NCBI GenBank assembly: GCA_022606135.1
Contig: JABYQN010000001.1
Location: forward strand, 3,410,001 to 3,474,000
Direction: 5' to 3'
Length of the DNA: 64,000 bases
Source of the DNA: Fomes fomentarius
Taxonomy: Eukaryota > Basidiomycota > Agaricomycetes > Polyporales > Polyporaceae
The notes under the pieces are model-generated. The model saw only the letters and a list, made by a program, of their open reading frames with translations, made no database searches and had not been told where the DNA came from. Shown here piece after piece: positions 12,587-24,467 of this stretch; position 1 is the first letter of the stretch; the number at the start of each line of letters is the position of its first letter. Position numbers and translations under genes: made by a program.

Positions 12587-15500
12587 GAAGCAGTCCACAG
12601 GCAACTTGGGCCAATAGGGATCTAGTATCAATGTTGACAAGCAAGTGGTCGAGCGGATAGAATCCTGAAAAGGAAGAGCCGATGCAATTGAGCTGGGTTC
12701 ACGATCAGGAGGCGCACTCTGCCGCACTACGTGACTGGCATGGCTTCTCGAACTCTATGGGTAGCGCGCGCTCAGTCGGTTTGCTCTGCAACTTGGTCCC
12801 CAGAATCAGCCATTGGCATTGGTGGCGTAGTTCGACGGGCCGTATCGACGTATTTGTTTTCTGGTCACCGCCACGATGTCCAAGCACTGGAACTGCCGCC
12901 CCAGATCTTTCCCACGCGATTGCGCTCAACGCGTTTCGGGCGACGCGCGAAGGAACACAAAACTTGCCACGGTGAGCAACTATCCTTTTATCTATTCAGA
13001 CGACTCAAGCTCAATTAATCGCTTACTTTCAAGCATATGCGATGTGAGCATTCAGCCAATCTATAGCCTTGGACTCACGCAAATCTCCAGGTAGTACGCG
13101 TTGAGAACGCCTTGGCCCGTACAGCTGACAATATACATCCAACACGAACACAATGGCAAGGCTTCGTTCCAACGCCTACCTGCAGGACTAAACATCGTTC
13201 TTCATGTGCGCGCCCCCGATTCGAGAGTTGGACACCGAATTGCTCTACAGGTTTACGGACAACCCAGACTGCACATCCCTGATCAGGACAACGCTCGTAT
13301 ATCGCCGGCGGAGAGACAGTCATTAATTGCGACGTCATTCCGCTAGCCACGATCAAGGTCATGGAAGTCTTCCTTCCACGACGCTGTGTCTACGAATCCT
13401 CCGAGTCGTCGCCTCTTCCGTAAGTGGAATGTCTCTCCTCAGCCGTCAGCCTCAGCCCCACAGAAGTCATATCGCTTCCTTGTCTGGCCTGTTATCTGAA
13501 TTTTCTCGACATCCGAGCACCTAGTATCTCGCGGATGCAACCTTCAGACTCGGTTCTAGACTAGGGTCGTGTATCCCCTCGAGCCTCGAGGCGCTCTCGT
13601 TCCCCTTCCGCGCAGGAGTCTCTTCTATAGACAACTTGACTTAGGTCGCTCACCCTCTTAGTGGACTATTCTGCAGTATGGCAGCCTGAGGGGGCTTCGA
13701 TGCGTCTCGAGCACCTCGCCTTGCCTCCATCTATCTCCACAGGCTTCTACTCCACTGGAGAATACTGATTTGAATGATCTGCATATCCTGCCGCAGGTCC
13801 TGTTCATCATCCTCGAGATCGCAGCAGGCTTCTTGAAGTTCTACGTTCGCGTGCGGGGTCCGAACAGTGGCGGAGGGGAACACGCCGAATACGGCCGTAG
13901 ACATTCATCATCGTCGTCTTCCCTTGCCTGCCCTCGACCACGCTGGAGATACGGACGATGCGCTCCCCACACGGCTACCTCCTTGCCGATATGGTCTTGC
14001 AGCCAGCTACCTCATCCAGAGCCTTAGGCTCGGGATCAAGTCACGTTCAAGCTTGATACTTCACTTAGACGACCCAACGGCCAGGTTACAGCTAGTCCGA
14101 AACTCTCCATACGTGTGATGCGACCATCGTGTTAGCTACATCATAAGCTATTGATTGGGTATATGCCATCATCGGTGTATTGACGTGACGTGGATGGCAC
14201 AGAACTCGCTTGTTCCAGTATTCAGCAATTCAGTCGTCCACACCACAGAAAGACAACTCCACCCGCCGGTCGAACCACATACATGCATATGCTGACCGTA
14301 CACATCCTGAGCCTGTGCAAACCTTGTGACATCCATCAGTTCAACCATATTGTTCCGACCCGAGACTGAGATCCGGTTGGCAGTGTATGCGGATACGGCG
14401 TATTCTGTGTCAGGGAATTGTACCGCATGGTGTATGTGTGCCAGCCTCGCTGCAAAGAGCCACATCGCGCAAAGGTAGCCTGGGGCATGCCCTGCTTGTC
14501 GCTTGTCCCAAGTTCACCTTACATCCGATGAGCTCACACAAGGACCACTCGACGCCCAATTTCGATCACCAACGGGGAAGCGCAGGGCGCCATTGCTGCG
14601 GCATCTCTCGAATCGAGAACTTTATTATGGTACTGTACTAGAAGTTCTTATCATGGACCGGCACCACAATTGCTACCGAACTTGAAGAGGGTTGAGGGTC
14701 CTGCCAATGACCGGTGGATGGTCAAGAACGAGGGCCTCAGGTTCTGTCCGGCGCCTTCAATCCGATCAGAATGCCAGCCTCCTCAAGTATAACACGCGCG
14801 CTTGGGGTGGTGTGGACGACACCATATTGAATCGATGCAGATGCAATGAGGGTGGTAGGTAGAAGAAGGCGAGCGCAGACGGCTTTGTGGACATGAAAAC
14901 GTTGAGGGTCGCAATATAGTAGTAGTATTATTATTATCACAGTAGTACTCAGGCGATATGAACGTCTTCCGGGCCAGTCGAGGGAACTTTGTCGGTGACT
15001 TGGTGGACAGGTGTATTTGGAGGTTGTGTGCGAGGAATGTACATATTACATGTGAGCTGAATACAATGGAGAACAAGTGAACTATGGCTCTGTACCATAC
15101 TTAATTTGGTTATCCAGGTACAATGGAGGGGAATGTCAACTCCCTATTACATAGTACTACTTTTGGCCGCAGACACCCGTCCATCTCGGAGGACCATACA
15201 AGTTATTCATGTGAGATGCACAAGTTCTAACGTTGATTGTGTATCCGCATATATAAATACTGGTAAGGCATCGGATATTGACTCTTTGTCGAGTTGGCAG
15301 TCTGAGTATGGGTGTTTCGCAGAGACTGGCAAACCCGTACTCCCTATAGGCTGTCAAATGCAAAGTTGGTGCCATCTATCTAGCTTTACCTTCTTCAATT
15401 CGATAAACTTGAGGTGTAATGACTTGAAAACTGTTGTGGTGGATGGCATACTGCCTCTGCGCCGGTCCACAGTGATGATACTTCTACGACTACACGGAGT

Positions 15501-16103
15501 TTTGGTAGGGCATCAGCGTGTTGCTTGAAGGGGATCCATCTGCGCGATGAGTCGGACCCATCTACAGACTCCTTCTCTGGAGACAACCACACTGAGGTAG
15601 GTACATCATAAGCTATACACTGGTGGCAGTGGTCTGACTCGGAGCCGACTCGGCAGAAGCCGGTTCCACATCTGCCTGTTCATCTTCCGCCATTAATTAC
15701 CGTGCTTTACCTCACTGTCAAGGGTATACTGTACCTTCCTTTCCACATACCTCCTGCATTGCCGATCAAACACTATGCGTGTAAGTACCGAATACCACTC
15801 AGCGATCTATGGCCATGGGCAGACATCGTCTTGAGGAGTCACTTGGCCATGCCACACATGTGTACGGTTCTCAACTCAGTCCCCTAGCTTCTATGAGTCC
15901 AAGAGACAGCCATGCCGCAAAACCGTCGGTCCTGTCCACATCGCCAAGCTGTTAGGGGCGACGCACTTGAAAAGCCAGGTGGTACCTTTCCACGCCGGAG
16001 CAGCATTCTTGTTATGTTGTATGCATATCACGTTGATATTATCCAACAGCTCACGTATTTAAGGTCCGCCGCCATCGTCCAAAATCTTCCGTGCCCTTCC
16101 CCG
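12587..16103. other. Intergenic with possible degenerate coding fragments
   Basis: No intact gene is supported. On + at about 13200-13330 a short frame reads PIRELDTELLYRFTDNPDC and looks like the start of an F-box-type protein, but it meets stop codons and has no clear continuation. Long ORFs at 13770-14120 and 14170-14465 show no motif. The rest, including A/T-rich DNA around 14880-15120, looks non-coding. Confidence 0.4.
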
Positions 16104-17890
16104 ATGGACGAACACGTATCTCTCGTTGCCTGGCAGGAAGAGCCTAAATTCCGAGGCACCTTCACCATCCTCACGAGCTGCCTCAGTACACTGTTTATAT
16201 GCACGTGGTCGGTCCTCCAGGTTGACGTACAGCATGGCAAGTCCACGATCACGAGATTCCGGGACAAGTGCGGCTGGCTGTTGGTCGGCCTGCTGGCTCC
16301 CGGGATCGTCTTGCTCACCGCAATCAACCAATTCCTGACGGCCCGATCTCTCACTCGGGCTGCCCAGGCACGCTTTCGGGATATGTCTCCAAGTGCGAAG
16401 CGTAATTCATGGATCGTGCGTATATTGTGTCAACTTGTGTCTCGATGGCGTTCTCGCCGTGTTCGCGAGGTATGCTTCTCTTCCATCTTACCGTAAAAAC
16501 TAGTGTTTACCATGGCAAGGAACAGACCACAACAGAGGCTCAGGATTCATCCGAACATGAGACCTCCGGGCCTCAGGCTACCCCGGGCCTCCGTGACCGG
16601 TCCTATCAATGGACGCTCACACACGGGTTTTACGCGAGCATGGGTGGCTTTGCACTTAGACGTGAATGGACGGTGTGGGGAGACTCGCACTACCTCCCCT
16701 CCTGGCAACGCAACGGTATCCTGACCCCAGAAGGCATGCTGCTTGTCATTGAACTCGCGCCTAACACCATCCCGGATATTGACGTCAAAGACCTTCTCGA
16801 CCGGGATGGCCTTGCCAAGGTCCTGCTCGTCTGGCAAGCCGTCTGGTTCTGCCTCAGCTGCCTCAACCGTACTATACAGGGCCTTCCGCTCTGCTTACTG
16901 GAGGTGGCAACACTTGCCCACGCGTTCTGCGCCCTCCTCGCGTACGCGTTTTGGTGGAGGAAGCCACAGGATGTAGGGGAGCCGATTGTCCTTGAAGGGG
17001 ACGAAATCCGCACGCTAGGAGCTTGGATGTCGGTGGCCAGCCCTGCTCGACGTTCCGTCGTTGCCGGTATGATCACGTTGACCTATGACTCCGAGTTTCG
17101 TAAGGCTCTATACTCCATGCGTTCCTTCAATGATTGGTCGAATGTTGTACACCACGATACTCGCATCGCGGATGATCACGTATCACTGTCACATATCCAT
17201 GTCCGACAAATACCGCCACTGCCCGACTCAGTGCTAGTGCCAGTGTCACCTTTTCCACCTCCGCCGTTTCTCGGTGCACTCAAGGCCAGATATATCTTCC
17301 GTGGGGAAATCTGGCCCTGGTACATGCTGCCTCACATACCAAACGTCGAGTGTGAGAGATACACTGCGCGATTACAGCTCTTCGTCGAGGCACTACAGCA
17401 ATACCCTGGCCTCCCCTATCCGCCGCCAGATAACATATATGTGACCTCTGTCGCCAGTCTGCAGTCTTCCAGCCCAAGTCCATACCAGGGCAGGTTCGTC
17501 CGCTCGATTCTGGCCATCATGGTTTTGGCAGCAGTGTACGGTCTCCCTCACTTGATCGGAATCAAAGCGATTTTCACCACCACCACGGAACGACGGATGT
17601 GGCAAGTGGCAACGATACTGATATCGGCGGCGGCGGGTGCTGCAACCCTCGTTCTCATAATGGCTCTGTTCGCACTGATCAGGGTTCTGTGGAGTTTCTC
17701 TCAAGGACTCGACAAAGTTGATCTGTATTGTAAGAATTGGGTAGTCCCCGGCATGTACTCCCTTGGCGTGATAGTATATTATTCGTCCAGTACTTACCTT
17801 GTAGCAGAAAGTTTCAGACAGCTAACAGCGCTTCCTCCCGAGTCCTTTATACTACCCTCGTGGGGAAATTACTTGCCGCACTTTGCTTAG
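16104..17890 (+). CDS. Multi-pass membrane protein of an uncharacterised basidiomycete family
   Basis: Two exons (16104-16415; about 16520-17890) encode about 560 residues. The start at 16104 is the Met just before the conserved-looking WQEEPKFRGTFTILTSCLST. Upstream Met codons in the same open frame (15912, 16014) are possible. Exon 1 ends at a GTGCGT donor. The acceptor at 16519 or 16525 keeps phase. Hydrophobic segments occur at CLSTLFICTWSVLQV, CGWLLVGLLAPGIVLLT, VWQAVWFCLSCL, LLEVATLAHAFCALLAYAF and a C-terminal group (LAIMVLAAVYGLPHLI, VATILISAAAGAATLVLI, VPGMYSLGVIVYYSSSTYL). WTLTHGFYASMGGFAL is the hallmark block of this fungal family, whose function is unknown to me. It lies on the strand opposite to the surrounding zinc-finger/RING genes. 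Confidence 0.82.
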
Positions 17891-18695
17891 TCTCATACTA
17901 CCTGTTCTGTTCGCGTATTTTGTATTGTTACTCCGCCTCCTTTAATTATATTACCGATTGTATTCCGTGGGTTGAGCCAGCGGTTTCCAATGGGCCGGAT
18001 AGCTTTTGAATCTCGAGTCAGTTGTGCTGATCGCACTCGCTGTGAACCCTGGAGAGACCATTGATGGACATCCTGCGAACCCTCCATAGCTACGGGTCCA
18101 ACAGGGAGATCATGCGGTACCTGTCGCGAATCATGGGATAATGACTCGTATGTTTTATGCTTTCGACGCCGCCAGACTCGCGATCTAACAGCTTGTAAAG
18201 CCAGTGTACATTACTGTAGGATCTCGAGGTCGATATCTCCTGGCCTTGGGTGCGTGGGCGCGGACGCCGATGCGGCCGTCCGAATGACATCTGACAGAGG
18301 TCCTTGAAGGAGTGGCAAGTGACGCATCGACTCGTCCATCTAAGTCTTGAAAGCATGGCCATGGATCGTTATTGCGACATGAGTAAGTACTCTGCAGACC
18401 AGGCAAGTTCCTGTGGTCTGCCTAGTATCATCAGAGAGATGTGCGAAACTAGATCTATCGTACAGGCTGGAAAAACTCGCGCGCATACACGAATAGGTTG
18501 CTTTGTTGACTAAGAGCGGGGAGCTGGGTTCTGGGATTCATACGTCTTTTGGAGATATTAGCGTGTACTGGTATGAGAGGAGGAAGGTTGGAACTCTTTT
18601 GAGTCTTTTCAGGTACTGTATGATGGTGAGTGTGTGGATCAACGTGACGTTATGATTCATCAATACTAGCATGTACAGATAGTGCATGCCTGTAT
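17891..18695. other. Intergenic, no supported gene
   Basis: Convergent 3' region between the membrane-protein gene and zinc-finger/RING paralogue B. A minus-strand stretch at 18200-18400 stays open for about 70 codons but has no motif I can support. Confidence 0.45.
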
Positions 18696-20281
18696 CTAGC
18701 TATTCGCTGCAACGTGCATTTGTACCATAAACGGCCTCTGGCACTCAGGGCAGCACATGCGGCTCCTAAGCTCTTCGATGAGACATCTTGTAAACGTTAA
18801 ACACATCCCTCCTGTCAGTGACAAGCTAGAAGGACACATATGCGAACGACGCTCACCTGTGACAGAAGAGGTGTCCACAGAAACTGATGACAGGATCGAC
18901 ACAAGGCTCCTGCAGGCAAGATCTACAGTGATAAGAGAGCGCCCTCTTTCGTGCACCCTGATCAATTGCTCGTCGCGAGTGAGGCTTGTCCGGGAGGTAG
19001 GAAGACGGCTGCAGCAGCTTGTCCCCGGCGGCCACTAGCGCAGGCTTCGGCGAGGATGGCATCGCACCCTCCTCGGCTGGAGACGATCCATCATGATCAT
19101 GTGGTGGCGATCCAACGTCCGTGGCCGAGTCCGATTCGGAATCAGACTCGACCCACGGAGGTCGCTCTGCGGCAAATGACAGGTATTCGTCGTCGTCGTC
19201 GTCCAGGTCGTGAACTATGGTGGCGTCGTCGCTTTCCAGGGGGGCCAATGCAGCGAGCTAATTCGGCGCGAGTCAACCAACTGTGGAACTCGAGCTTGAG
19301 CGAATCGCTGACCTCAGATTCGGTGGCTTCGGCCACGGCCACGGGCAGTTCTTCGGGCTTGATGTCCAATTGTGCTGCAGCGGGTTCGGAAGGTATGTCG
19401 GACGCCGGTTCGGGCGATCCCCACGAAATGCGGTCTTCCTCCTCGCGGTCTTCTTCCTTGCTGTCTTCCTCTTCCTTTCAAAAATTGGTGTGTCAACGAG
19501 TGGATTCGGAGCATCCCCTGACTCGAGATACATACTTCTGAGTCCGACGGCGCATCAGGATCAAAGTTAATTGCTCTGGGATCGCACATTGGAGATGCCC
19601 TGTAGTGGTCGCTCAGGTTCTTGGACCTGGACAAGCACGTCTGACAGACATTGCAAGGTCTGGTCAATTCTGCATGCTACGAAAAGGGCCAAACATCAGT
19701 CAAAGTATCCAAAGATATATCTTGAGAGACGCACACGTGCGAGACTCGCGCCGCTCAAGAAATCCTTCGCGCAGACCGGGCAGGAGATCATGCCGGTGAT
19801 GCACTCTAGGTGCACGTCTCCCGAGGAGACAGGTTTGTTGCACCCAGAGCACAACTTCGGCTTCTCCTCTGGTGTCGGCTGACAATGAGCAGGTCGAGGG
19901 AGTTGAGCATGATTGTCAGTATTATCTCCGGAAGAAGTCGTCCGATGTCGGTCGACATACCGCTCTTTTGGCGTTAACCGGGTCATCATGAGAGGGCGTG
20001 GCAACAGGAGAAGCTGCTGCTGCGGTAGGAGTCGGCGTAGACTCTTTGCTCGCGCTTGACGCGGGGAGCCACGAACGCCTAGGGTCGTAATCCGGCGTAA
20101 GTGGACGATCCCTGTGATCCACTTTTACGTGTTGATCGCGTTCTTTAGCTGTGTTGAACGGGTCGAGGCATTGGCCGCAGAGGAACAAGCACCCGCTGTG
20201 GCCGCTGAACTTGACATGCTCCGCGCGAAATACCTGTTCGCTGTTGAATACGATATGGCATTGCTTACATTGCACCGCCAT
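18696..20281 (-). CDS. Zinc-finger/RING protein, paralogue B
   Basis: Six exons on the minus strand (20281-19961, 19878-19735, 19676-19536, 19474-19313, 19257-18857, 18786-18696) give 419 residues. Exon 1 has fingers CKQC...H...H and CGQC...H...H. Exon 2 (48 codons) has CSGC...LECITG...CPVC. Exon 3 has CNVCQTC and HYRAS but then CDPRAINF, where the other two paralogues keep H-x2-C-x2-C, so this finger has lost ligands. A strongly acidic stretch follows (exon 4, EEEDSKEEDREEEDR, and DDDDDE in exon 5). The C-terminal RING is complete: HCRSC, PCVDPV, CGHLFC, then RCLIEELRSRMCCPEC after a final intron. The likely role is an E3 ubiquitin ligase (inference). The start is the Met directly before the first finger; an in-frame Met at 20410 is an alternative. 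Confidence 0.8.
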
Positions 20282-20370
20282 ATTGTCGAATGAGGTGGAT
20301 ATAAAGGATTTGGAAGCTCGGTCGGAATTGAGAAGTGACTCTGATGAGCACTCGAGGGACAAAGACATCC

Positions 20371-20380
20371 CTCTATATAC
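20371..20380 (-). promoter_or_regulatory. TATA-like box of paralogue B
   Basis: On the minus strand the sequence reads GTATATAGAG, about 90 nt upstream of the chosen start codon at 20281. The distance fits a fungal TATA element, but no start site can be seen. Confidence 0.4.
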
Positions 20381-20584
20381 GCAACTGCCACCGCAGAGCA
20401 CTGCAGCCATCGAATTTTGGCGTTACCGTAGCACATGCTTCTTATCTCGCGCCTGACCAGACCTACGCCACTGTCGTCAATCAGTGCTGCACGAGTAGGT
20501 TTCTTTACTATGCAGCTCTAGTTGCGGGGCCGCGGCGTGACTGTGTTTGATGACGACTAGTATTGATTGCTGTTGCTGGTCACA

Positions 20585-23044
20585 TCATACGGAGAAGTCT
20601 ACATGGAGCGGGATCAACAAAACCTTCTTGCACGCCGGACAAGACATATTGGTTCTCAGTTCTCGCAGCATGCACCTGGTCATAGAATGGCGCATTAACA
20701 AATGTCCTGCGTCCGTCATCGCGAGGTTCGTACTCACTGGTAGCATAAGAGATGTCCACAGATTGTAGAGACTGGATCGAGGCACGGATCGCGGAGACAC
20801 GACCTGCAGTGCCATGATAGTGTCCGAACATCGGGCTCTGCCGGCGGGTGATCCTGGAGCGACGATTAGCATGTTTCAATTCCACGTGGACCATACTCAC
20901 TACAGCGGGAGCGTCGTGCCGGTCCTTCGGTGTGTAAGACGGTAGCTCGTCTGTAGACGCACCACCGACGCTCGGTGTAGAGCGTGTGCTAAGCAAGGAC
21001 GGTTTCTGGATTGGAGGCCGTGAGTCCATGTGGGACCGCGCTGCATTCGTGGTTCCATCCGTGCGGCGAAGAGGCTGCGTCGAGATAGGAGACCGCACAC
21101 CTATGCTGCTGGAAGGATGAGCGGTTGCCGCAGGAGGCTTGCGGGGTGCCTCTGCGACTACGGCAGAAGGTCCCGTCATGCGAGACTTAGCACCGGTCAG
21201 CCCGTCCGACAAAGCCTCAGTCGTTGATAGCCGTGGTGAGGCAGCCACTGTCGGTGGCTCAGAATCGTCAGGCGATGATGCCCTGGCAGACTCAAAAACG
21301 TTAGATGACCTGTCGCTGAGAGATTGAGACGCCTGATGAGAACCGTTGTCAATACATGTTATTGAATTGCATGCACGATGCCATTAGAGATATTACCCTC
21401 AACGACTTGCTCGTCGTCCGCTGAACTGATATGGGAGGGCCCGCGAGTACCGGCGGAGGCGCATTCGGTTTCAGAAGCGAGTCGCCAGAGGGGAAGGAGG
21501 TGGCTGCCAGAGGCTTCTTCAAGCCATGAGCGCCACCTCGCTCTGAGTCTGTAGGCAATTCGAGGATGGGCGCTTTGCCCTTACTTGCCGATATACTGGA
21601 CAACTGCGAGCCCACACTGGGAGAGAGGAAGTTCTGCCTGTGAGGTTGCGAATTTTGAGGCGGCGATGCCATAAACACATTCGGCGGTGGCAAGGCTGTG
21701 GTAGGAGCTTCCACCACCGTGTTTAACGCGCTAGCAGCGTTGCGGTGCGACTCTAGGGAAGCAGTATTGTGATCAGTGGATGTGTGTGTGCGTGCCGAGC
21801 CCGTCCCAGCCTTGGGAACGGGTGGCATTTTCGCCGCATCGGACAGACCAGATGATGCATTACCAGCGAAAGACCCGGAAGACGTGGATACCTGTCAAGA
21901 AGACGTCAGACCCTAACCCTAGCTTTTGTGCATATCAGAAATCACTTACCGGTGGCGAATCGCTTGACGTCCCTTCAACAGACGTCGAAGGGGTCGGTGG
22001 CTTGTGCGGAGGCGAGCGCTGCATCTTACTCGACGCGCTCAGGCCGGAGGAAGCGCTGCTGTAACCGGCGCGAGAGCCTTGGCCACCGCGAGAGCTGCTT
22101 TGTCCACTACGAGAGCCACTTGGTCCAGCTCGAGCGCTACTCTGACCGGACGGGCGTAGGCGAGTATTTGCAAGAGGTCGCTGCGTTTTTTGGGGGCCTT
22201 CTGCAGCACCCCGTGGAGCGATGGGACAGACCTGCTTATGCTACAAGTGTACATTGTTGGTCAAGCGAAAGAGATCAGAAGATCTCCAATATTGCAGTAC
22301 ACTCACGGCAGACCACTCAGTGTTATTCTTGAACACTAGCGCACAGGGCTTGCACTTGGGGTGCATCGCCGAGTCCCAGTAGTGGTCCTCCAAGTCCTGC
22401 CAAGGTGGGAGGCAGATCTTGCATTCATTGCACGACGACGTATGCATGAGGTGCTTTGCGAATGTATGTCAATTACAGAGGCTACAGGTGATCTGTGGGC
22501 TAAACTCACGTCAATAAGCTCGATGTTGGTTTGGAACTTTGCTTGACAAATCGGACAATTGTATGTAGCCTCGTGCGTCCGGTCAAGAGCAATCGCTCGA
22601 CCGGATTGGAGGCATTCCTGCTTTTCTGGCGTCCGCTTGTGTACGACCAGACGATGCTGCGACAGCGAAGTGAGAACAGATAGCGCAAGTGCGACGGTGA
22701 ATGCGTACCGCTGCGAGAATGCCCTCGTTCGGGTACGAGGTATCGCAGTTGGCGCAAACGAACGATTTGCCAGTATTGGCCGACGTCAGAGCTGAGGTGT
22801 ATGAGTTCTTGAGATGTCCCGTCTGCACCGAGTGGTCGCCTTGGTCGGCGCTACTCGCGAAGGTCGCATCGCATTCATCGCAGATGCGAACGATATCTGT
22901 TGGGAAGTGTCCCATAGCCTTTGCATGCTCGCTGGCCTTGTTCTTGCTAGGGAAAACCTGCGAGCAGACGTTACACCTAGCAGGTGAGGGCATATGACCT
23001 GACTCCATAGCAGGAGGCGGTGTGATCTGAGGGAAATGGTTCAA
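20585..23044 (-). CDS. Zinc-finger/RING protein, paralogue C (long form)
   Basis: Eight exons on the minus strand (23044-22709, 22656-22510, 22453-22307, 22240-21950, 21891-21397, 21332-20901, 20853-20738, 20675-20585) give 684 residues. Fingers in exon 1: CNVC...H...H and CDEC...H...H, both C-x2-C-x12-H-x5-H, then CANC. Exon 2 (49 codons) ends in NCPICQAKF. Exon 3 is 147 nt, as in paralogue A, with CNECKIC, HYWDS and HPKCKPC. Exons 4-6 form a disordered linker of about 400 residues rich in Ser, Arg, Gly and Pro (for example SGSRSGQSSSRGGQGSRAG). The RING is complete: HCRSC, PCLDPV, CGHLLC, QCMLREL, SCPAC. Intron positions in the finger and RING modules match the paralogues, so the extra length lies in the linker. 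A likely E3 ligase (inference). The start may instead be a Met up to about 18 residues downstream. Confidence 0.8.
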
Positions 23045-23208
23045 GGAGCAGGAGCGATGGCTGCAGCACTCAATCTCCTCCGGCTTCTTTTCAACGTGTC
23101 AGGCTTCGGAGAAGCGCCCACCAAAGCACCCTGCAGTAAGTTGCCGCAGAACTCTATCCGGCTCGAAAAGAGCATAGTAAGAAGCATACACTGTGGTAAC
23201 GACGCACG

Positions 23209-24316
23209 CTATGCAAAGACCTTCGACACTGCCAACTCGTCCTCCTCTCTCCTCCTGAGGTCCTTGCGAACGCTCCGCTCCGCCTGCGCATGCTTCCGCT
23301 GGCCGTACTTGTCGCCCTTCTCCCGCCTCGCTGCAGCGCGAACTGCGGCGGGTGTAACAAACTCTATCAAGGAACGTGTCAGCGGTGCCCATAACATGCA
23401 GATAGGGGACCTCTCTGACCTGGATTGGAGTAGACCGTCGCGCCACTGAACGCGCCCTCAAATATCCGTATGGGAGTGAGGACGAACCGCGGGCCAATCT
23501 CGACTAAGGACGTTTGTGGAGGACCATTTGGTTGGAGCGGGTCTTTCTCAACGATCTAGGATACGATTGCGGGTAATATTGAACGATTGAGACAGGATAG
23601 CCAGTCCATATACACACCTGAAAGTTGCGGAACCATATTTTACCATCAAGGATGGAGAATGTGAGGATATGGTCGACGAAGGGTTTCGCTTTTCGCGCTT
23701 GTGGGGGCACGCCGAATATCTGCACTGCATGATCGTGCCAGCGCTGGCATAGATGCAACAGGCGACGTACATGCGTGAAGACCTCCTTGGTGAGCTTCCC
23801 CCACTCGCTCTCCTCAAACGCCTTATCAAAACTCAGGATCCCTCGACTACCCTTCAGGCAGTTTCCCGTCATCTTCAGTTCGTCCATTGTGTGGACGTTT
23901 TGGACGTGCAACTTGATACTGGGGCCGTTTGGTGTCTTGGCGGCCCATAGATAGAGGTCCTCGTGTCTCCGAGCCTCGAAGTACAGCGTGTTGTTACAAT
24001 TGTGCAAGTCGGCAAGTTCGGGAAGGAGGCTCAGGTGATTTTTGGAGTCGAGTTTTGAGTCTATGTTCTGTCAGCGGACAGATGGGAATAATGTCTGCCA
24101 TACGCACTCACCCTTCTTAACGTGTGGAAGGAGCACCTCGAGATCATTCATGAGATGGCGCATGCGATGGTTGATACCGCGAGAGGACAGCATGAGTACC
24201 CTCTGCTTATTTCTAGGCTTCTTCGTCGCGGGCGCATGATCGTCCCGGTCGACGTCCATATCGTCAGCCTTGCGTTTTCCTTTCGCCTTCTTCGACTCTT
24301 TGAGAAGTGATGCCAT
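23209..24316 (-). CDS. BRX1: Ribosome biogenesis protein BRX1
   Basis: Four exons on the minus strand (24316-24112, 24060-23618, 23555-23420, 23363-23209) give 312 residues without a break. BRX1 is a nucleolar Brix-domain protein that binds pre-rRNA in assembly of the 60S subunit. A basic N-terminus (KKAKGKRK, KKPRNKQRV) is followed by the Brix domain with GINHRMRHLMNDLEVLLPH, CNNTLYFEARRHEDLYLW, PSIKLHVQNVHTMDELK, GNCLKGSRGILSFD, PFVDHILTFSILDGKIWFRN, GPRFVLTPIRIFEGAFSG and SNPEFVTP. The tail is a basic coiled region (RREKGDKYGQRKHAQAERS). The length is near the usual 290-320. The gene is divergent from the RING/coiled-coil gene at 24468; their start codons are 151 bp apart. Confidence 0.95.
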
Positions 24317-24467
24317 AGTGAGAGGAGGTAAAACGCAACAGATGCAGAAAGCAAACAAATCGGAGGAACGCAGGAGGATGCGCGCTCTTGTCGAGAGCAA
24401 CTAGGCGCTCATGAACTTTTGCGTCTTATGTCAGCATCAAGCGATCACAGGCACGCCTTTTCCGAGA
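24317..24467. promoter_or_regulatory. Putative bidirectional promoter
   Basis: Only 151 bp separate the start codons of BRX1 (-) and the RING/coiled-coil gene (+). If the latter starts at the in-frame upstream Met at 24411, the gap falls to 94 bp. A Thr/Pro-rich coding start near 24490 makes the exact start of the + gene uncertain. Confidence 0.45.

Noticed and set aside
18185..18406. Minus-strand stretch reading ITIHGHAF, faintly like a RING CGHxFC
   Set aside because: The Cys ligands are absent, a stop follows at once, and no other module of the zinc-finger/RING family is nearby.
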